From Colias croceus (lineage: Eukaryota > Arthropoda > Insecta > Lepidoptera > Pieridae): 64,000 nucleotides of DNA. Made by a program: the position numbers and the translations under genes. The stretch lies in assembly GCF_905220415.1 (NCBI RefSeq), contig NC_059555.1, positions 1,302,001-1,366,000 on the forward strand, given 5' to 3'. Positions 34,657 through 46,297 of this stretch are shown one piece after another. Each line of letters opens with the position of its first letter. The first letter of the stretch is position 1. Below the pieces are notes generated by a model, which saw nothing but the letters and a program-made list of their open reading frames with translations, made no database searches and was not told the DNA's origin.

Positions 34657-36164
34657 AAGATATACCAAATAAATTACAAATAGGTAGGACATTAAAATCA
34701 AAACTTACAAGAATCACAAAAAAATTCCAGTGCGTTATAAATGTTTTAATAACACTATCAAACTTATAAACAATAACACAACTTTTTACGACTGTTGCAA
34801 TTCAGAAACAAGAGGAAACTACATATTTTTCACTAGAAATATTGTTTGCAACTCTTACAGGAAGGTCTATTCTTAGAAAATAGGTGGTACTTCACTTTTT
34901 TATAAATTTGACAAAATATAATATCGGTTTCATGTCAAAGGTCTATAAAAAACACAAGTAGTGGTAGGTTACCACTCAACAATTATAAGCAAGTATTGCA
35001 CAACGGGACACCGATAGACAAACAAAAAAACATCTGACGAAACTGTCGTTGGGATTAAAAAGTCGAAGGAAAAGGGAATTTCGAGGGTTTGTGCGAATTT
35101 TTAAGAAGCTGTAATCAAATTTAAATTAATTATCTGTAAGTATCTGTTTATTTTTTTCTACTGATGCATTTAAACTCGAATTCTTAAATTTGCTAAAAAT
35201 TTATAAAAAAGGCATTGACGGTTAGAGATCAACAACAATTTTGGAAGAAAAGGAGAGCAGAAATATTTGCTGTTACTCGCCTTCCGCTTATAATAGTTAT
35301 TTATACCAAGAAAGGAATATCTCTAACAAGTAACTTCAACTACATAATTTAAACTTAGCATAGTTCAGAAAATATTTAAAAACAACGCACTGATAACTCT
35401 ACAAAAATGATATCCATAAAAACAATAATAACTCAAAAAGCACTTCAACAAACCGTCTTTGAAATCCCCTAAACACCCACAATCGCCTCTAATCCGAAAT
35501 CTTCACTTTTACAAAAACGGATCCATCTCACAGACGAACAAACACGAATCTATGGGAACCGCAGAATACACGATTCATCGGCTTTTATCTTTTAATAGAA
35601 AATCGCCATTCATCGAAAAACATCAAAAAGTTACTTACTTTCAACCTTACCCTCATATAAATAAAGTTCCACCGTTTTGACACTTGTGAAATTTGAAGGT
35701 AACTCAACATGCTATTTTGAACCTTATGTCTATGTGAACAGGGTTGAAAATACAAATTGGTTACACCTGAGTGGGTCCGGGTATAAATAAAAGTATTGGA
35801 CAATACAATCGATGCGAGATTGATTTCAATCAGAAGGACGGTAGGTGGCGACCGAATTACGTTAGATTTTATGTACGATGTGAAATTGGCTCTACTTTAT
35901 GCATTTTATAGATAACACAATTTTTATGTTTATAAATTCTAGATTGAAATTGCTTGTATTTTACTGTTAATAGTACTTAGTAGTAGTAGCACATAAACGT
36001 AATATTTATTAAAGAAAATATTACTTCCATGAGCAAATAGAGGCAAAAAAATTAAATTAAAATAAACTCCAAGTCCATGAAATAACCTAGAATATAAACA
36101 AGGCAAACAGAACTGCAACAGAAATATTGAGGTATAACCTCACCCTTTTATTACCCTTTTATTA
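34657..36164. other. No gene recognised
   Basis: AT-rich. A good TATA box (GGTATAAATAAAAG, about 35,780-35,793) is not followed by a recognisable gene. Open frames at 35,459-35,680 and 35,585-35,803 overlap on opposite strands and have no motif. Confidence 0.45.
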
Positions 36165-36384
36165 GTCCATACTTAATATTATAAATGCGAAAGTAACTCT
36201 GTCTGTTACTCAATCACGCCTAAACTATAGAACCAATTTTCATGAAATTTGGTATCGAGATATTTTGATACCCGAGAAACTTTTTATCCCGGGAAAATGA
36301 CGCAATCCCGGAAATCCCACGGGAACGGGAACTATGCGGGTTTTTCTTTGACTGCGCGGGCGAAGCCGCGGGTGGAAACCTAGT
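36165..36384 (-). mobile_element. Short retroposon, family A/C hybrid, nearly full length
   Basis: On the minus strand: GGTTTCCACCCGCGGCTTCGCC head, family A core (AACCCGCATAGTTCCCG), GATTGCGTCATTTTCCCGGG, then the family C style GGTATCAAAATATC, TTACTTTCGCATTTATAATA and TATGGA tail. Confidence 0.8.
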
Positions 36385-36971
36385 TTACTATATAACGTAC
36401 CTAAGTCAAAGTATATGTAGATTGAAGGCTTCTTAAAATTGTAATATTATAGAGAAATTTTTACACTTTTTTAAAGCAGTTTATAATAAAATTATTAAAA
36501 TAGAGCCACTTCCAATGCGCATTTAAATCTAATTATTACTATAATCTTAAACCAAGTGCATTGAACCTAAATCGAATTCAGAGAAATGATCAAATCAATA
36601 TTTTTTACAGATCAACAAATTATAAGGCACAAATAATTAACTTATTTTTTTTAAGGCAATCAACCTTCACCTGGTCATTGTAAAGATATAATCCTTTGAT
36701 GGAAACCTCCGAAACTGCTGAACTGATCCTAAATTGATTTACCTAAAATAAAGATTATCTGCACACTAAGCTTTATGGACCAAATCCTATATTCCATAAA
36801 AACTTCACGTAGAAAAATATTTAAAATCTGTAAAAATAAAAATAAAATTTTGCCTTCTCACTTTGCTTGCTTTACTTTGCTGTAATATATTATTACGTAA
36901 TATGTTTTATACAATATATTACTCATTATTAATCAATATCTAGTAAAAAATGTGTGCGTGTACATACGTAA
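36385..36971. other. No gene recognised
   Basis: AT-rich, nothing identified. Confidence 0.5.
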
Positions 36972-37172
36972 GAAGTGAAACTTCTTGCCCTTTATGACCT
37001 ATAAAAATGATTTCGAAAAATAATTTACTATTTGCAACTTTACAGAAATACTTCGAATCACGCGTGGCTGAGAAAAACATGGCGCGTACGGCGTAACGGA
37101 AAAATGTCACGCGTAACGAAAATAATGTTATAATAAAATTTTTTCCAACCCCGATAAAGAAGTTTCACTTCA
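36972..37172. mobile_element. Longer relative of the GAAGTGAAACTTC MITE
   Basis: Ends with AGAAGTGAAACTTCTT at 36,971 and AAAGAAGTTTCACTTC at 37,171, a clean inverted repeat. The 170-bp interior differs from the short copies (AATCACGCGTGGCTGAG, ATGGCGCGTACGGCGTAAC, ATGTCACGCGTAACG). Confidence 0.7.
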
Positions 37173-37345
37173 AAAAAAATACGTGTGGCACTCGGGGACT
37201 GCCGCGGTAACGCTATTGCATGCTATGCCTTCAAGCCACACCTCCGTGCCCGTCGGAGTGGGGAGCGTGAGGTTTTTCGTTACGGAATTTCTGGATTCGG
37301 TCCCCGCGCTCGAGGCCCGCGATAGAAGCTATGCAATAGCTTAAA
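37173..37345 (+). repeat. GC-rich repeat-like block next to the MITE
   Basis: GTGTGGCACTCGGGGACTGC, CAAGCCACACCTCCGTGCCC and GAGCGTGAGGTTTTTCGTTAC words, GC content far above the surroundings. I recall similar runs beside this MITE type in other Lepidoptera, so it is probably repeat-derived. GCTATTGCAT near 37,211 pairs with ATGCAATAGC near 37,331. Confidence 0.45.
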
Positions 37346-38456
37346 AAAAACAGAAAAATAATATGAAATTTCATAAAAAAATATTTTCACTATTATCATC
37401 TTAACATTTTAAAATTATTAATTAATAAAAAAAATCATTAGAGCCAGGATTCCTACCTCGTTTTAACTACAGTACGCACCTAGCCTTATTGCATAGATCG
37501 TTACAGTAATCGAACCGACTACCATTAAGCCAACCACTGATCCAAGGAAGCTAAATCGATGCATTTACTTTTTGTGCCTCGTATTTAGTGTTAACTGATC
37601 ATTAATGGATATAAAATTCACCATTACGGCTCAGGAAGTCTTATTAAGCAATGGAATTGCGAACATACATACAAAATTATGTTTGAAGCATAATATGGAT
37701 ATACCATTTTGAATATTTATATAAATTGCTATAGTGTCATGAGTTCATGACAAAAAAATTATTACTGATACTGATGTATACGTTTCACAATAATCATTAA
37801 TCATATTATTATAAAATAATTTCAATTACTAAATAATTGATAAGTATTACAGGACCAAAAGACTACTAAGTTAATAAAATAAATAAATAATAATAAATAA
37901 GTTTATATATCTATCTACTAGTTTCGTTATATTTGACAAAAATGCATAAATTTAGTGATGCATTAACACGTAAATTAAAACCACATATTATCCTCTCGTC
38001 TGTGGCGCCATGTTTTTGTAGTTTAAAAACAAATCCCTGTACATACTAACAAACAAATTATACATAATTATGTTAAGAAATCTTCTCAATCGATTTGACA
38101 TATAAAAAAACTACTTAAAGCACACACAAAAAGCATCCAATTCAAAGCCTCCTTTTCGCAGTCGGTTAAAAGAAATATCCACACTAACCTTTCATATCGG
38201 CACACTTTTAAAAGCAGGTGCGAGCGAGGATGCGATCCAAATTATCGCAAACTTAATCAACTTTAAACCAATTCGCTAATTTACATTGCATTTTTTGCTG
38301 TTTAAATAGCCTATAATAATTATAAAAAATATTTACAATCATTTCATTGGTTATATTATATTTTTCTCTAAGTATCTATTCAATGTCTAGTAAACGATTG
38401 TAAAGATCGCGTATAGGAGAGTTTATTATGACAATATGATGACATTACTATAATTC
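37346..38456. other. No gene recognised
   Basis: AT-rich, nothing identified. Confidence 0.5.
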
Positions 38457-38635
38457 ACTAGCGGTCCGCCCCGGCTTCACCTGTGGTATGTACATGTTTA
38501 CGTTTTCTCTTCATAAGAACCATCTTCGTACTTCAAGGAATATAATAAAAAAAGAATTATCGAAATCGGTTCAGCCGATCTCGAGTTTTACGTTTGCCAA
38601 CACATTTGGCCATTCATTTTTAATAAAAGTATAGA
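38457..38635 (+). mobile_element. Short retroposon with family C head and different tail
   Basis: Head GCGGTCCGCCCCGGCTTCAC. The 3' half instead reads ATCGAAATCGGTTCAGCCG, ATCTCGAGTTTTACGTTTGC and CATTTGGCCATTCATTTTTA, ending AAAGTATAGAT. This is a separate subfamily sharing only the head. Confidence 0.7.
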
Positions 38636-38912
38636 TTTAATATTATAATGCGCATGATCAAAGTCGATCCAGCCGTTCCAAATGTTATCGATACCAAACT
38701 AAAAAACTCTATTAATTATATTTATAGATGCCACACATTAAAAATGGCCACTGATGACGAAGCCATTAAAAAAATTAAAATCAATTAATGCAATACGTTT
38801 TAAATGTCGGTATTTATTAATTACATTAATTGGCACGAAAATACTTTGTGCCAATTTTATATCCGGGAAGCTTGAATGACCTTAAATGATCTATCCAATA
38901 ACAAATATAGTT

Positions 38913-39128
38913 TACTAGCTTTTCGCCCGCGTCTTCGCCCGCGGTTGTACGGGAAAACCCGCATAGTTCCCGTTATCGTGGGATTTTCGGGATAAAACCT
39001 ATCCGTATATGAATCCAAGTTACCCTCTATATGACGTGTGCAAAATTTCATTATAATCGGTTCATTAGTTTATGCGTGAAAACCACACATACATACAAAC
39101 CTTTCCTCTTTATAATATTAGTATAGAT
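38913..39128 (+). mobile_element. Short retroposon, family A, nearly full length
   Basis: ACTAGCTTTTCGCCCGCG head, AACCCGCATAGTTCCCG, GTTACCCTCTATATGACGTG, TTTCATTATAATCGG and tail TATAATATTAGTATAGATT. A minus-strand open frame across its 5' half is antisense to the element. Confidence 0.82.
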
Positions 39129-39540
39129 TGAGTTATGTCATTAAAAAAATATACCTAATATTCAACAATATATCTACGCAATTTCATCAATATGGGTTTA
39201 CTTTTAGACATGGTGTATCTGTTTTCCTCAATCTAAGTAATCTATGTTGCTTTTTTTATATGATTAAAATCCAAAATTGACTTCATTTTTTTAACTAGGT
39301 ACGCACTTTATTATTTTTTAATAATTAAACTTTACACTTTAACAATTTTCTGTGGGTATTGTATAACAAACAAAAAAATATCGTGGTAAAAAAGATGGCT
39401 TCACTTGTTTGCATTATTTTCATAAATTAATCAGAACCTGTAACGAAAATACATTTAAATTGGTGAACTATGCAAGCCAAATTTTGTTTTCTAAGTTATA
39501 GACTATAGTGTATCAACAAATGCGTAATTCTTATAAAGAA
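39129..39540. other. No gene recognised
   Basis: AT-rich, nothing identified. Confidence 0.5.
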
Positions 39541-39732
39541 ACTAGCTAACCGCCCGCGGCTTCGCCTGCTTTGTGTAAAACCTAATAAATTATATACTAA
39601 AACCTTCGTGAATCACTTTATCTAGGTATTAAAAAAACGCATCAAAATCCGTTGCTACGCAGATTTAAAGATTTTAGCATACAAATGGACATAGGGACAG
39701 AGAAAGCGACTTTGTTTTATACTATGTAGTGA
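39541..39732 (+). mobile_element. Short retroposon, family D
   Basis: Head ACTAGCTAACCGCCCGCGGC as in family A, but the body reads AACGCATCAAAATCCGTTGC and GCAGATTTAAAGATTTTAGC. It ends GGGACAGAGAAAGCGACTTT then TATACTATGTAGTGAT. A 42-bp piece of the same 3' end recurs at 49,735. Confidence 0.75.
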
Positions 39733-40036
39733 TCACCATAATAACTCAAAACAGGGCAAAGTAAATAAAATAAATACACAATCTAGTGGGCGGCGACATT
39801 CCTATCGGAAACTTATTAAATTACAATAATAATAGCAGATAATTAAGTTGAACACACTCATTAATTTTAAATAAAACCTCCATTTATCAGAAACTTGATT
39901 CCAAGCTAGTTCTCATTTTGTTTCCCTGATTTTATACTTATGTGAGCGAAGGATCAGTGGTTAAATGTCGGTGAAGATCCAGGATTCGATAATTAGGAAT
40001 ATGCAAAAAATTAAAATTCTATAATTAAATATTTTT
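39733..40036. other. No gene recognised; possible decayed SINE head
   Basis: About 39,950-40,000 (GGATCAGTGGTTAAATG ... GGATTCGATAA) resembles a worn tRNA-like SINE head. Confidence 0.4.
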
Positions 40037-40148
40037 GAAGTGAAACTTCTTTAAGCGCGTTGAGATTAAAATTTCAAGGTCGCGTCATGGCAATACCGTC
40101 ACGTGATGTAGTAAGGCGACGATTTTGGTAGGTATCTTTGAATCTTGC
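40037..40148 (+). mobile_element. MITE, GAAGTGAAACTTC family, right end lost
   Basis: Left end GAAGTGAAACTTCTTTAAGC, then AAAATTTCAAGGTCGCGTC, GGCAATACCGTCACGTGATG and TATCTTTGAATCTTGC, where the match stops before the right TIR. Confidence 0.75.
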
Positions 40149-40405
40149 GCACACACGCTCAATATTATTTTATATTGTAAGCTTCTAAATACCGATCTTA
40201 TATAAATTAAGGCCGAGTTTCGAGACAGACCATCAAATAATTCTTAATTTATTTACCAATAATAATAATTGTCGAAACTCCAATCAGAAGAAGGTGCTAA
40301 GAAACCAATACTTCTATTAACCAAAACAACAAAAATGTAGAGAAAGCTCTACTGAGTACTGACTACTTACTAGGTACATAAAATATGAGTAAAGCCGATT
40401 TTTAA

Positions 40406-40507
40406 GGCCGGTTGCAGAGCTTCACCGACCATTAGTACGTACGTCAGTCGCGCTTGTCATAATATGTACGGAAATTCATTTAACAAGGTGAAACTCTGCA
40501 ACCGGCC
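40406..40507. mobile_element. 102-bp MITE with TAA target duplication
   Basis: Ends GGCCGGTTGCAGAGCTTCAC and, inverted, GGCCGGTTGCAGAGTTTCAC pair over 21 bp with one mismatch. TAA flanks both sides (40,403-40,405 and 40,508-40,510), as for PIF/Harbinger-type elements. No coding capacity. Confidence 0.85.
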
Positions 40508-40510
40508 TAA

Positions 40511-42411
40511 TACTGAATGTATTCGTCACTTTACCGGATAAGCAAAGTTTTATTAGCACACTTTATCCAATAAAATCAGTGATACTATAATAATATGGTA
40601 CCTACTTAAAAAAAACTTAGATAATATGGTGAATCTCCATCCACTCGCTAAAATAAATTATTATGGTGCAGAAGTCCATATTATCCAGTTTTAGACTTAC
40701 TTTGTACTTTTAAAACTAACAAGAAATTGCTAAAATATACCTTTTTCAATAGACGCTTAGGAAATACTGTTCTACATGTCTAATGTATGCATGTCGTGAA
40801 CCAATTAAAATATAAATTATATAAGCTTAATCGATACTTAATAGAATTAACTTAATCGTGATAAAATATAGCACCTGCCAACGATATTCAAAGATTAACA
40901 GACAGATACGACAGATTATTTCGATACAAATATTCCGTATAAATATTACGTAGATTTACGTAAATAGTTTTTTGAATTGTCATAATATTATTATTAAAAA
41001 AAATGTAATAAATAATAATAACTGCAAAAAAAAATATTTTGATGCCACTTCGAATGATCTCTCAGATACTGTATATATTTTTAGGAAAATTTACTGAAAT
41101 TATTTAATAATTGTATATCTGTGCGAAAAAATTACAAGGAAGTACATTAATCTGCTCAAATTAAACATTATCTTACAAATTATTAGTTACTTCGCAATAT
41201 TTTATTCACGTCCATATTTTCTTGCTATAAACGTAGTAAATAGTAAATTAGGTGCCACTTCTGCGATCCCGCATAATCTATGGCAAATCGTTATCAGCCA
41301 TCGGAGTGCCATTAAAAAGAGCCGAGCAATTTATAAGAAAGGCTGTTACAATTACTCAATGTACCGTCGATAGCCATAAACATTGGAAATGATTTAAGAT
41401 ACAATTCGTATAATTTATATTTAATGACTTGCTGAGATTCCCGGTTTTGCTCGTTTTAAGATATTATTAAAGTTATAGTACGCATGAGTATGACTTAGAG
41501 CTTTTTAAGTAACACTCAAAATACTACTTTGTTTAGAGATTAATAATATAGGGGGGAGAGGGTCTACAATTTTAATATTATGTAAAACTCAAGGGTGACT
41601 ATCTATCAACGCATAGCCCAAACTACTGAACCGATCGAGCTGAAATTGTTTCATGTAGTTAGCCTCTGTGATATAGATATCAGATACAAAAAGATTTTAA
41701 TAAATTCTACCCCTAAGGGAATAAAATAGGGGATAAAGTATACCGTGAAAATTTATTTTGACCATGCGGTCAAACAACAATGTCGGTTTTAACTGATTAT
41801 AATAATGACCAAGTGTTTTTCATAATTAATTACAATTAAGAAACGATGTATAAAGAAAACAATAACAATACTACAAGTTATCTTTGATTATAACATTAAA
41901 TAACTAGGTACGTTTAAAGTTAAAACATAATTAACTGTTACTAAACAAAATGTCATGTTAAACGGTTGTTAATTTTATCATTAACAGTCGTTTAATTTTA
42001 TCGGTAAAATAAACAAAAAGACGCACACACTTCGACATTATTAATTTTGTAAAAGATCAATGCAATTTGTTGACCCGACGTTTTTTGTAATATTTTTTAA
42101 TTAAACATTTTGTGTCAATTAAAATTGTTTTTTCGGTTAAAATTAATCATGAAATAAGGAAATGTTAATAATTATTTATTATTTATTGCTATTATAAGAT
42201 CTAAAGCTGAAACAATGTATGATGAAGCCATTATACCTTTTTATGTAGTTCTATCAAAGGTGATTCCTAACTTCATATTATTATAATGTAATGACAAATC
42301 AGAACAGTTGTCTCATAGATTATTATTGAAACTAGAGCTGAAATATCCACAAAATTGTAACAATTTTCGTAGTTTTAAAACATTTTCGTAGTCAATAATT
42401 AATTATTAATA
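40511..42411. other. No gene recognised
   Basis: AT-rich. About 41,580-41,760 resembles a retroposon body (CCCAAACTACTGAACCGATC, ACCCCTAAGGGAATAAAAT), family not identified. Confidence 0.45.
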
Positions 42412-42645
42412 ACTAGGTTTCCGCCCGCGGCTTCGCCCGCGCAGTCAAAGAAAAACCCGCATAGTTCCCGTTCCTGTGGGATTTCCGGGATTGCGTCATT
42501 TTTCCGGGATAAAAAGTAGCCTATGTCCTTTCTCGGGTATCAAAATATTTCCATACCAATTTCATGAAAATTGGTTCAGTAGTTTAGGCGTGATTGAGTA
42601 ACAGACAGACAGAGTTACTTTCGCATTTATAATATTAGTATGGAT
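42412..42645 (+). mobile_element. Short retroposon, family A/C hybrid, full length
   Basis: ACTAGGTTTCCGCCCGCGGC head through AACCCGCATAGTTCCCG, GGATTGCGTCATTTTTCCGG, GTAGCCTATGTCCTTTCTCG, GTAGTTTAGGCGTGATTGAG, CAGACAGACAGAGTTACTTT and TATAATATTAGTATGGAT. Same arrangement as the minus copy at 36,165. Confidence 0.85.
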
Positions 42646-43866
42646 AAGTACTAATACATAGCATAGCTCATAAAAACAATACTTAGCTTAACTTTATCTG
42701 TAAACAAAACTAAACATAAAACACCACTATGCAAAATTAATTTTATTATCCATAATGTAAGCGAAATGATAATGCAATCGATTTTTCATTTACCTCGCGA
42801 AACAAGATTAATAGTGAACCCGCCATATTGTGTTCCGGAGGTACAAACAAACGAACAAATGGTGTGACACGAAGCACCAATATGCAAGCAATAATTTTAA
42901 CATTTTCTACAACACCTACGTAGGAATGTAGGAGACGATTATTCTGGAATAAGTGTGCGATTTTAATATGGAGTAAAAGTGAAAATGATTGGTGTGATTA
43001 ATGACGTCGTCGATTTTTTTATTATTTACAAATTGGCATAGGCATATGAGTTTATTCGTGTAATCCGGTATAACTTTTACTGACAAGTTAAATATCATGT
43101 ACTTAAACGGTTTTCGAATGAAGAAACCATAGACTACTAAAAATTTGCGGCAGCCTTTGTCTGAAATATATCGCATCACGTAGGAAAGCGGTCAAAAGTT
43201 TTTTTTTTTTTTTTTATAATGGAAAACAACGTAAAATATCAGTAACATTTGAGACAGAAGTTCCTATGATTTTAATCCAGACTCTACAACACTAAACATT
43301 GACAAAGCGTTACTTGATGCAGCCATTGATACTTTGAGAGAAAGATCTATAAAAGCTCCCAGAATAACACCGCAAATCACAATCGTCTTGAGGGATTGGC
43401 TTGCGCGCGCGCACTAAATCAAATAGTCGATAAAAAGCTAAATGTTGTCCGATTGTGGCCAAGTTTGCTGGATTTATGTATTGTTGATAAATTAAGTGAC
43501 GCGCCCTGTGAGTTATTGCGCAGGGCCCGTGTTAACAACCCATAGGGACAATGTTCGATGCCCACGTTGGATTGACTAATGGGCTAGAAATCTGCAATTG
43601 TGCTATATTTCATATGGGTAGTGTTTTAGGGAATTTACTGGACTATGTACTATGGAACATTTTTCTTTCTTTCTTTCTTTGTCGTCGTCGCCAAAGAAAT
43701 TGGGGTGCCTAATGGTAAGCGTACCATCGCAAGAAAATTAACAGAGGGATTAGGTTACCTTACCTACTCGTATATCTATTTCGAGAGTTGAATGTGCTAT
43801 TTGTTTGAATAACTAGCGCATTCATTGAATGACGATATTTAATTGAATGACTAAATAATTAAACTA
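42646..43866. other. No gene recognised
   Basis: AT-rich with a GC-richer patch at 43,370-43,560 (a run of alternating GC near 43,404 and an imperfect GCCCTG/CAGGGC inverted pair near 43,504). A TTTC microsatellite is at 43,661-43,681. Confidence 0.45.
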
Positions 43867-44007
43867 ATCAACTTTCTTTTTTAATATTTGCACACCCAAT
43901 AAATGGGTAGAATGTATTAGCCACATAATATTGTAATGAAAACATCTATAATTTGTAACTACATTCTTGCAAATAAATATAATTTGAATTTGAATTTGAA
44001 TTTGAAA
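43867..44007 (+). mobile_element. 3' end of a Jockey/CR1-group LINE
   Basis: Ends ATTCTTGCAAATAAATATAATTTG followed by four TTGAAT units. This matches the 3' end of the LINE at 22,107-23,016 (ATTCTGACAAATAAATAATTTG). Only the untranslated 3' end is present; the 5' boundary is approximate. Confidence 0.65.
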
Positions 44008-44118
44008 GAACAACTCGTCAAGTTGTTAAAATGTTAATGTTCAACGTTTTGACTGAACGTCATTCAGCAGATAGTTGCTCTATCGAAATTTTCTTTCAAA
44101 CATCATAATATTATCATT

Positions 44119-44328
44119 TACTCGCTTTCCGCCCGCGGCTTCGCTCGCGTTTTAAAAAAAACCCGTTCCCGTAGGATTTCCGGGATAAAACCTATCCTTT
44201 GTCCTTTCTCGGATATCAAAATATCTCTATACCAAATTTCATGCAAATTGGTTCAGTAGTTAAGGCGTGATTGAGTAACAGACAGACAGACAGAGTTACT
44301 TTCGCATTTATAATATTTAAGTATGGAT
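44119..44328 (+). mobile_element. Short retroposon, family A/C hybrid
   Basis: TACTCGCTTTCCGCCCGCGG head, shortened core, GGATATCAAAATATCTCTAT, TTAAGGCGTGATTGAGTAAC and tail TATAATATTTAAGTATGGAT. Confidence 0.82.
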
Positions 44329-45168
44329 TTGTAAAATATACCTACAGTTGATTTTCAATATTAAAATTTTGTAGATACTGTATCTTTTCCGATGTGGAAA
44401 ATGTTTTAACCTAATTGAATGTTCTTTGTGATGGATAGTTCATTTATCGAGGAAATCTAATCTATAATATCACGCTACGTTCACGGGTCATCGAGTAATT
44501 AATTTTTATTTATATTTTGTGCGATTGTTGAATTGGATTTTACGCGAGTATATTTATAAATTAAAGATTTTAACGAATTTTAAACGCGATTTATTCATTA
44601 TACATATTTACAAAACTAATAATTAATTATCAAATTAATTTTATCAACCTGGCGATTCGCATACTTTGCAGCGAGCGTGATCACTGGGAGACTCAATACG
44701 AGTTTTTTTTTTCAATAAAGATGTCAAGGACAGTCGCTACTTTCTGCAAAAAAATACAGGTTCAGTTCCTTCACTGTAATTCTTTTCCAATTTGACTAAA
44801 TATTAAGAAATAGCGACACAAAAACAATAAAATAAATTTAATCTTTGAACGATACCGCAGTGCCAAAATAATTTATTTTACACATAATAATGCAATATAA
44901 ACGGTTTAAAGTTACTCGTATGATGGTATCAAGCGAGAAATTCCGATCCGTGATATTAATTAATGTAATAAAAATAAAAAGAACGGTAGCTGAAGAAACA
45001 TGTGATTTCCAGATATAAGATATAGCTGATTAAGTGTGGTGTTGCTTTTAAATGGCTTATATTAATGTGTCCAGAAATTCGGGTAAGTGTGCTTTAATTA
45101 GCTTTTACACTACACTTTAGAAGCACGTTTTTATTATTGTACGTGTTTATTCGTAAGAAAATAATATG
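44329..45168. other. No gene recognised
   Basis: AT-rich, nothing identified. Confidence 0.5.
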
Positions 45169-45317
45169 TTCTCCATAGATACTGCTTTCCGAATCGGTCA
45201 AATTTTAAAAATATGTTATGACGATACACAAGTGCTTCTAGAAGAAGTCTAATTGAATAAATATTTGAGTACAGATTCTAGAAGAAGTCTAATCGATTAA
45301 ATTTGAGTTTGAGTTTG
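45169..45317 (+). mobile_element. LINE 3' end with TTTGAG tail
   Basis: Starts TTCTCCATAGATACTGCTTTCC, includes CAAGTGCTTCTAGAAGAAGTC and GAATAAATATTTGAG. A direct internal repeat of TTCTAGAAGAAGTCTAAT is followed by TTTGAG units. The first 25 bases recur near 63,361. Resembles lepidopteran LINE 3' UTRs. Confidence 0.6.
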
Positions 45318-45380
45318 TATGCTGTGAAGGTAATGCATTAGGTACACACTGTTTCCATTCCACCTATGTGTAGATAATAG

Positions 45381-45420
45381 CACAGTATTACAATATGGGA
45401 AATAATATTGTAATACTGTG
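45381..45420. repeat. Perfect hairpin, 16-bp arms, flanked by direct repeats
   Basis: CACAGTATTACAATAT and its exact complement surround the loop GGGAAATA. GATAATAG occurs immediately on both sides, as a short direct repeat. Confidence 0.92.
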
Positions 45421-45656
45421 ATAATAGCTTAAAAAGTCTGGGTCAGGTGTAGTAGGTACCTAATTTTATCCATTTTTCAGAATTTCTCCATTTGTTAAAT
45501 TTTGATATATTTTATTAATATGTAATTGCAAAATTTAAAAACCTAAATTTGGCATACCTAAAAATTTTATAAGAAGCGAGTTTTTCGACATCCGAATATG
45601 TTTTGAGTCAAGTTTGAGTTATCTTCCAGTTACAAATATGAATGAAAATATACGAC

Positions 45657-46297
45657 AAAAAGTTTACAATGTCTATCAGTTTATCAATAAATCGTGAAAC
45701 CCTGATTTCTTTTCTTGCTAATATTTCAATTTAAAAGCATTAAATTCAATTAAGTGCTCCTTAACCAAATCCATTTTTTTCTTCAAAAATAAACCTTAAA
45801 TCACAATTACCTCTTGAACCCGATCCCACATGGAAACTCCTATAATTATGCACAAGAATGCACCCTGGGTGAATGGTCATTGTGAGGTACAGTAGCGACA
45901 TCAGCGCTAGATCGGCCCCCCGCGACTGAAACGGTGTGGAAGCGGCTTTTTTATACTATATCAATTTTTTATACTTAGTTACTGTGTACTAGATAATATC
46001 TTGTAGTTGTGCTTTTTTTCAAATAATATTGTGAAGAGGAAAGATTATAAGTAATTATTAATTATTATTCAAAATTTCAAACATAAATGATAAATGATTT
46101 CATCAAAAAGTATACATAGGCCATCAGTTTATCAACAACCCTTAAAACTGTTCTTATTATATTTTTTCTTGTTAATACTTCAATTTTAAACCTTTGATCA
46201 CAATTACCTGTTAAGTGTTAAACCTACATAACAATTATTATGCACAAGAATGCACCCTGGGTGAATGGTCATTGTGAGGTACAGTAGCGACATTAGT
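45657..46297. repeat. Diverged direct duplication with an identical 57-bp core
   Basis: Segments 45,657-45,902 and 46,107-46,297 align loosely (TATCAGTTTATCAA, TTTCTTG-TAATA-TTCAATTT, ATCACAATTACC), but 45,845-45,901 and 46,239-46,295 are identical over 57 bases. On the minus strand the identical block is exactly 19 codons from an ATG (MSLLYLTMTIHPGCILVHN), followed in both copies by a GTAATTGTGAT donor-like site. Confidence 0.8.
45811..45955 (-). promoter_or_regulatory. Candidate core promoter and first exon on the minus strand
   Basis: On the minus strand TATAAAAAAG starts at 45,955 and an initiator TCAGTC puts the start site at 45,927, a 28-base spacing that is ideal for a TATA promoter. 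A CpG-rich leader follows, then ATG at 45,901, 30 open codons (MSLLYLTMTIHPGCILVHNY...) and a donor GTAATT at 45,810. The second copy of the block at 46,295 has the ATG and donor but not the TATA or initiator. No later exon was recognised, and the two donors differ in phase. The signals are seen; the gene is inference. Confidence 0.35.

Noticed and set aside
35780..35840. TATA box (GGTATAAATAAAAG) as a promoter
   Set aside because: The nearest initiator-like word is about 45 bases away, too far, and no gene follows.
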